A DNA stretch of 64,000 nt. It comes from Companilactobacillus ginsenosidimutans. Lineage in GTDB: Bacteria > Bacillota > Bacilli > Lactobacillales > Lactobacillaceae. Position numbers and translations under genes: made by a program. Positions 60,885-64,000 of the stretch are shown piece after piece. Where the stretch lies: contig NZ_CP012034.1 in the NCBI RefSeq assembly GCF_001050475.1, positions 2,526,557-2,590,556 on the forward strand, written 5' to 3'. The notes beneath the pieces were generated by a model, which was given only the letters and a program-made list of their open reading frames with translations, had not been told where the DNA came from and searched no databases. Positions within the stretch are counted from its first letter, which is position 1. Each line of letters starts with the position of its first letter.

Positions 60885-61898
60885 ATGGGATATTGGGAAA
60901 AGCGAGAGCGTGAGTGGATAGATCAACAACAAAAACAAGACATTGATTTTGACAAGCAGATAGATGAAATCTATAACAAATCATTAGACAAAATAGATAA
61001 AGATATATCTCAATTTTATACACGATATGCAAACAAAGAGGGTATCAGTATAGATGAAGCGAAAAAAACGAGTCTCCAACTTTGATGTTAAAGGATTTCA
61101 AGACACCGCAAAAAAGATGGTGGAGGAGCAAGACTTCTCTGACGAAGCAAATGAAAGGTTGAGGATTTACAATGCGACTATGCGAATTAATCGTTTGGAA
61201 ATGCTTAAAAGTCAAATTGGCGTTGATCTCTTGGCGGAAACAGACGAGTTAAGCGACAAACTTCGTGAACGACTTGTTACTGAATTAAAGGACGAGCGTG
61301 TACGACAAGCGGGAATACTTGGTGAGACGGTTCCAAAGATGACAGAACGGAGAATGGAAACGTTGATATATAGTTCATATCACGGAGCAAAGTTCTCGGA
61401 CAGAATTTGGACGAACCAAGACGTGTTGAAAAACGAACTAGACAATATCATTACACGTAGTTTGGTAATGGGTATGAATGCTGATCAATGAGTTCACGGC
61501 TCCGGTCGCTGATTGATGATAAGGTAAAGAATGCTAGTTATGCTGCTTCTCGGATTGCTAGAACTGAGTCAGCCAGGGTTGCGGACCAATACAGTCGTAT
61601 TTTGTATATGGAAAATGATTTTGACAAAGTAAAATGGATTGCGGAACCGACAGCATGTTCTGTATGCAAACCGCTAGACAATAAAGTATTTGAATTGATG
61701 GGAGGTGGAGATAATCCCGCCCCAGATATTCCTGTACATCCCAATTGTCGCTGCTCGACAGTTCCTGTTGATGATGAGGAGAACGAACCACCAACACCAA
61801 AGGAACGAAAAAATGATACAAGTAGCAAAGTTGACGCAAATTCTAATAAATTAAATGTAGATATTTCCAATGCGAAAGGCGTCGAATTATTCCGTTGA
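60885..61898 (+). pseudogene. minor head protein (SPP1 gp7-like), frameshifted
   Basis: Three consecutive frames give one protein: 60885-61085 ends in SIDEAKKTSLQL, while the next frame continues RVSNFDVKGFQDTAKKM; that ends GMNADQ at 61491 and a third continues SSRLRSLIDDKVKNASYAA with the family motif ARTESARV and CSVCKPLDNKVF...HPNCRC. The first break is at a run of seven A (61062-61068), the second at CAATGAG. A further 37-residue tail in another frame reaches 61992. Confidence 0.8.
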
Positions 61899-62005
61899 CA
61901 ACGACATTGAAAAAGCATGTAGCGAAATGGAAAAAGCAATTTTGAACAAACAACCGTTCAAACCTACTGATCCAAAAGATATGATTTTGTAAGTATCAAA
62001 TATTA

Positions 62006-62038
62006 AGCATTCAACCAAAACGGTTGAGTGCTTTTTTT
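62006..62038 (+). terminator. intrinsic terminator after the minor head gene
   Basis: AGCATTCAACC / GGTTGAGTGCT around AAAAC, then seven T. Confidence 0.85.
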
Positions 62039-62045
62039 GTACGTC

Positions 62046-62149
62046 CAAGCATTGAAGACGTAAAAAGCTATGGTGTAGCAAAGTGCAAGCATTTATCACT
62101 TTAAAAGATATGGAATGTGCAAGCATTGATCCACGTTAAAAGCTAATGG
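62046..62149. repeat. three imperfect direct repeats before the scaffold gene
   Basis: Units at 62046-62073, 62086-62113 and 62120-62149 all start CAAGCATT and end AAAAG.TATGG or similar, 28-30 bp each at 40- and 34-bp intervals. The last ends just before the scaffold RBS. Possibly a regulatory or protein-binding array. Confidence 0.6.
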
Positions 62150-62165
62150 ATAGGAGAATTTATTT

Positions 62166-62783
62166 ATGGATAACCAAACAGATACTCAATCAACCGAAGA
62201 GTTGAACAAACAAGACCGAAACACAGGGGTTGCAACACCGGAAGAAAATAAGACAGACGATCACAAAGATAACAACGACGATCAAGAAAAGACCGGTGGA
62301 AAAAATACACTGATGAGGAGGTCAACGCAATTGTTCAACAAAAGTTGGACAGAGCGGAAAAGAACGACAACACGAAGTTGACGAGGCTAAGAAGTTAGCA
62401 AAAATGAACTCCGACGAGAAACAAAGTATCAATTACAGCAAGTACAAGCCGAGGCAGACAAAGCAAAGGCGGAACTTGCAACTTATCGAATGCGTGATAC
62501 CGCTAGTTCAATGTTCAAGAACAAGGGATCACAGCAAGCGACGAGGGCATTAGACTTGGTTACAACCGATCAAGCCGACAGCACAAAAACCACGTTGGTA
62601 AATTGGTTAGTTCATTCAATCAATCAAAGACGAAACAACCAAGGAACTAACAAAGGGAGCAACACCAAGAATTTCGGGTCAACGTTCCACGATCACACGT
62701 GATGAAATTATGGCAATCGTTGATCCACAAGAACGACAAGAAAAATTGCGGAGAATATGAACCTATTCCCCGAATATAAATAA
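62166..62783 (+). pseudogene. capsid scaffold protein (minor structural GP20-like), frameshifted
   Basis: Pieces in different frames form one acidic helical scaffold: MDNQTDTQSTEELNKQDRNT, then KYTDEEVNAIVQQKLDRAEK, VDEAKKLAKMNSDEK, YQLQQVQAEADKAKAELATY, RMRDTASSMFKNKG and a C-terminal TRDEIMAIVDP before a stop at 62783. At least five single-base indels (for example A6 for A7 at 62300-62305) break the frame. GGAGAA precedes the ATG. Confidence 0.75.
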
Positions 62784-62802
62784 TTAGGAGGTCATGGACA
62801 CC

Positions 62803-63747
62803 ATGGCAGTAGACGAAAAGACAGTTACAAAAGACAGTTAATTCCACAATCAGTTGATTTCGTAGAACAATTCACGAGGGACTTACAACATTAATGAAAG
62901 TTCTCGGTATCACACGCAAACAAGCTCTTGCATTAGGATCAACAGTGAAGATTTACAAGTCAACAGTTACTCTTGCAGACGAAAAGGTTGCAGAGGCGAA
63001 GTTATTCCATTATCAGAAGTCAAAAAAGAACTATCAGACACTAAGGAATTAACCTTTAACAAATGGCGCAAGAATGTAACTGCGGAAGCAATTCAATCAA
63101 GTGGATTTCAAGGTGCGTTGCAGACACAGACTCCGAACTACTCAAGCAATTCAAAAGAATATCAAGAAAGAATTGTTCGACGAATTTGCAAACGGAACTG
63201 GTAAGGCAACAGGAGCAGCTTTCAACAATCACTTGCAAAAGGCTTGGGTCAACTCGCAGTTGCATTCGAGGACCGAGGACGTTACCTCTGTTGCATTAGT
63301 CAACCCTATTGATTTTTATGATTACATTGGTTCAGCACCTGTAACAGTTCAAACAGTATTCGGTATGACTTACATTCAAAATTTCCTTGGTGTAAATACT
63401 TTAATCATGAGTAACAACGTTCCAGCAGGTACAATTTACGTTACAGCTTCACAAAACCTAAACTTATACTTTGCAACATTTGAACGGTGGATCACTCTCA
63501 CAAGCATTCAACTTTACAACCGATCAAACAGGACTCGTTGGAATTGCTCACGAACCTAAGAACGACTCACTATCATACGAAAGTGTTGTTGCAGACGCTC
63601 TCTTGCTATTACCAGAACGTTTGGACGGTATCATTGTATCTACTATTTCAGCAGAGGCAGGAACAGACTCTCCCAGCTAGTCCCGAAGTTGCCGGAGTTG
63701 AAGTAGCAAACGCTACAAAGACAACAGCAGACGTTAGGGGTGTTTAA
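62803..63747 (+). pseudogene. major capsid protein, frameshifted
   Basis: HK97-fold capsid of about 310 residues, recoverable only across frames: MAVDEKTVTKDS, QSVDFVEQFTR, KVLGITRKQALALGSTVKIY, LSEVKKELSDTKELTFNKWR, KNIKKELFDEFANGTGKATG, then an intact stretch ALVNPIDFYDYIGSAPVTVQ, and SPEVAGVEVANATKTTADV at the end. Many one-base deletions, few in homopolymers. GGAGG lies 11 nt before the ATG. Confidence 0.8.
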
Positions 63748-63905
63748 ATGGCAGACTTATATTGTAATGACAAGCTAATTAAAAAAGACTTTAAATTGGG
63801 AGATACAGTCCATTTGACAGGTCTTAAAGCAGGATCAGAGCAAGTCATGGAATTACGAAAAGGAAAAAAGTTATTCATTCATCAACATTCACGACGAAAG
63901 GATAG
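63748..63905 (+). pseudogene. small head protein after capsid, frameshifted
   Basis: Starts MADLYCNDKLIKKDFKLGDT directly at the capsid stop. One indel near 63860 shifts the frame; the intended end is FTTKG and a stop at 63905. Short beta-rich head or decoration-like protein; exact role unknown. Confidence 0.5.
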
Positions 63906-63913
63906 GTGGAAAT

Positions 63914-64000
63914 ATGGCAGAAGAAACTACGCTACTAGATGACATTAAACCGCCTTGTCTATTTCAAATAATGATCGTGATAAGCTGTTAAACCTAATCA
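63914..64000 (+). CDS. head-tail connector (gp6/gp15-like), partial at window edge
   Basis: ATG with GGTGG upstream, starting MAEETTLLDDIK; after a one-base shift near 63950 it continues RLVISNNDRDKLLNLI, the N-terminal pattern of phage head-tail connector proteins. Truncated by the window end. Confidence 0.55.

Larger units (their letters stand above)
43731..64000. mobile_element. temperate siphophage prophage (right end outside window)
   Basis: Gene order is the standard lactobacillus Siphoviridae layout: leftward integrase-exclusion-CI, rightward Cro-antirepressor, RecT/nuclease/replication, SSB/RusA, ArpU, TerS-TerL-portal-minor head-scaffold-capsid-head completion. Tail, lysis and attR are not seen. 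Confidence 0.95.

Noticed and set aside
61488..61494. ATGA overlap as a natural gene boundary inside the minor head gene
   Set aside because: Relatives carry both parts as one polypeptide, and another break in a poly-A run lies nearby; frameshift is the simpler reading.

Overview
The window looks like a low-GC lactic acid bacterium of the family Lactobacillaceae. Supporting genes are a full-length fermentative AdhE, an inducible ornithine decarboxylase with its antiporter, NADP-type glutamate dehydrogenase, WxL surface proteins, and gene pairs typical of lactobacilli. Genus cannot be fixed from sequence alone; nothing here contradicts the Companilactobacillus/Lactiplantibacillus neighbourhood. 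About 43.7 kb is chromosome, followed by a temperate siphophage that runs off the right edge.

Host part, left to right. adhE has a perfect-consensus cre site upstream (0-2.8 kb). A MarR regulator is divergent from a DrrAB-type ABC exporter (2.8-5.3 kb). An aldo/keto reductase follows. An IS200/IS605 element (tnpA and tnpB divergent) sits exactly at the start of an AAA ATPase gene (6.3-9.0 kb). A MerR-controlled region (9.4-15.2 kb) has uvrA2-glpQ leftward and a quinone oxidoreductase-like gene broken by a stop codon, merR and mmcQ-like rightward. The two divergent promoters both have 19-bp spacers with nearly the same palindrome. Then come ahpC, marR-elaA, a tetR-permease-ATPase operon, gdhA, and a set of efflux genes (EamA, SMR, MFS), two of them with attenuator-like leaders. 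An IS110 element, a phosphoesterase, the ornithine decarboxylation pair, a methionine gamma-lyase-family gene, two tandem lectin-like WxL surface proteins, a second elaA-like operon, a TetR-controlled YhgE/Pip exporter, an amino acid permease, a possible small RNA and hicAB complete the host part.

The main unexplained signal is a family of structured intergenic repeats. Copies lie at 9260-9418, 20879-21107 (inverted) and 24238-25970 (split by the IS110). Stem sequences differ between copies but remain complementary, while certain loop and junction segments are conserved. This is the pattern of a folded RNA or DNA element rather than a simple repeat.

Prophage (about 43.73 kb to the edge). A tRNA-3'-end-like attL lies beside a tyrosine integrase. 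Lysogeny module: integrase, small ORFs, SHOCT membrane protein, Ltp-like exclusion protein, CI, Cro, antirepressor. Replication/recombination: RecT, PD-(D/E)XK nuclease, DnaD-like initiator, DnaC-like loader, RusA, SSB. Many small accessory ORFs, MazG-like and ArpU-like proteins follow. Packaging/head: TerS, TerL, SPP1-type portal, minor head protein, scaffold, major capsid, head completion. Terminase and portal are intact, but the minor head, scaffold and capsid genes carry many single-base indels, which looks like a local sequence-quality problem or recent decay.
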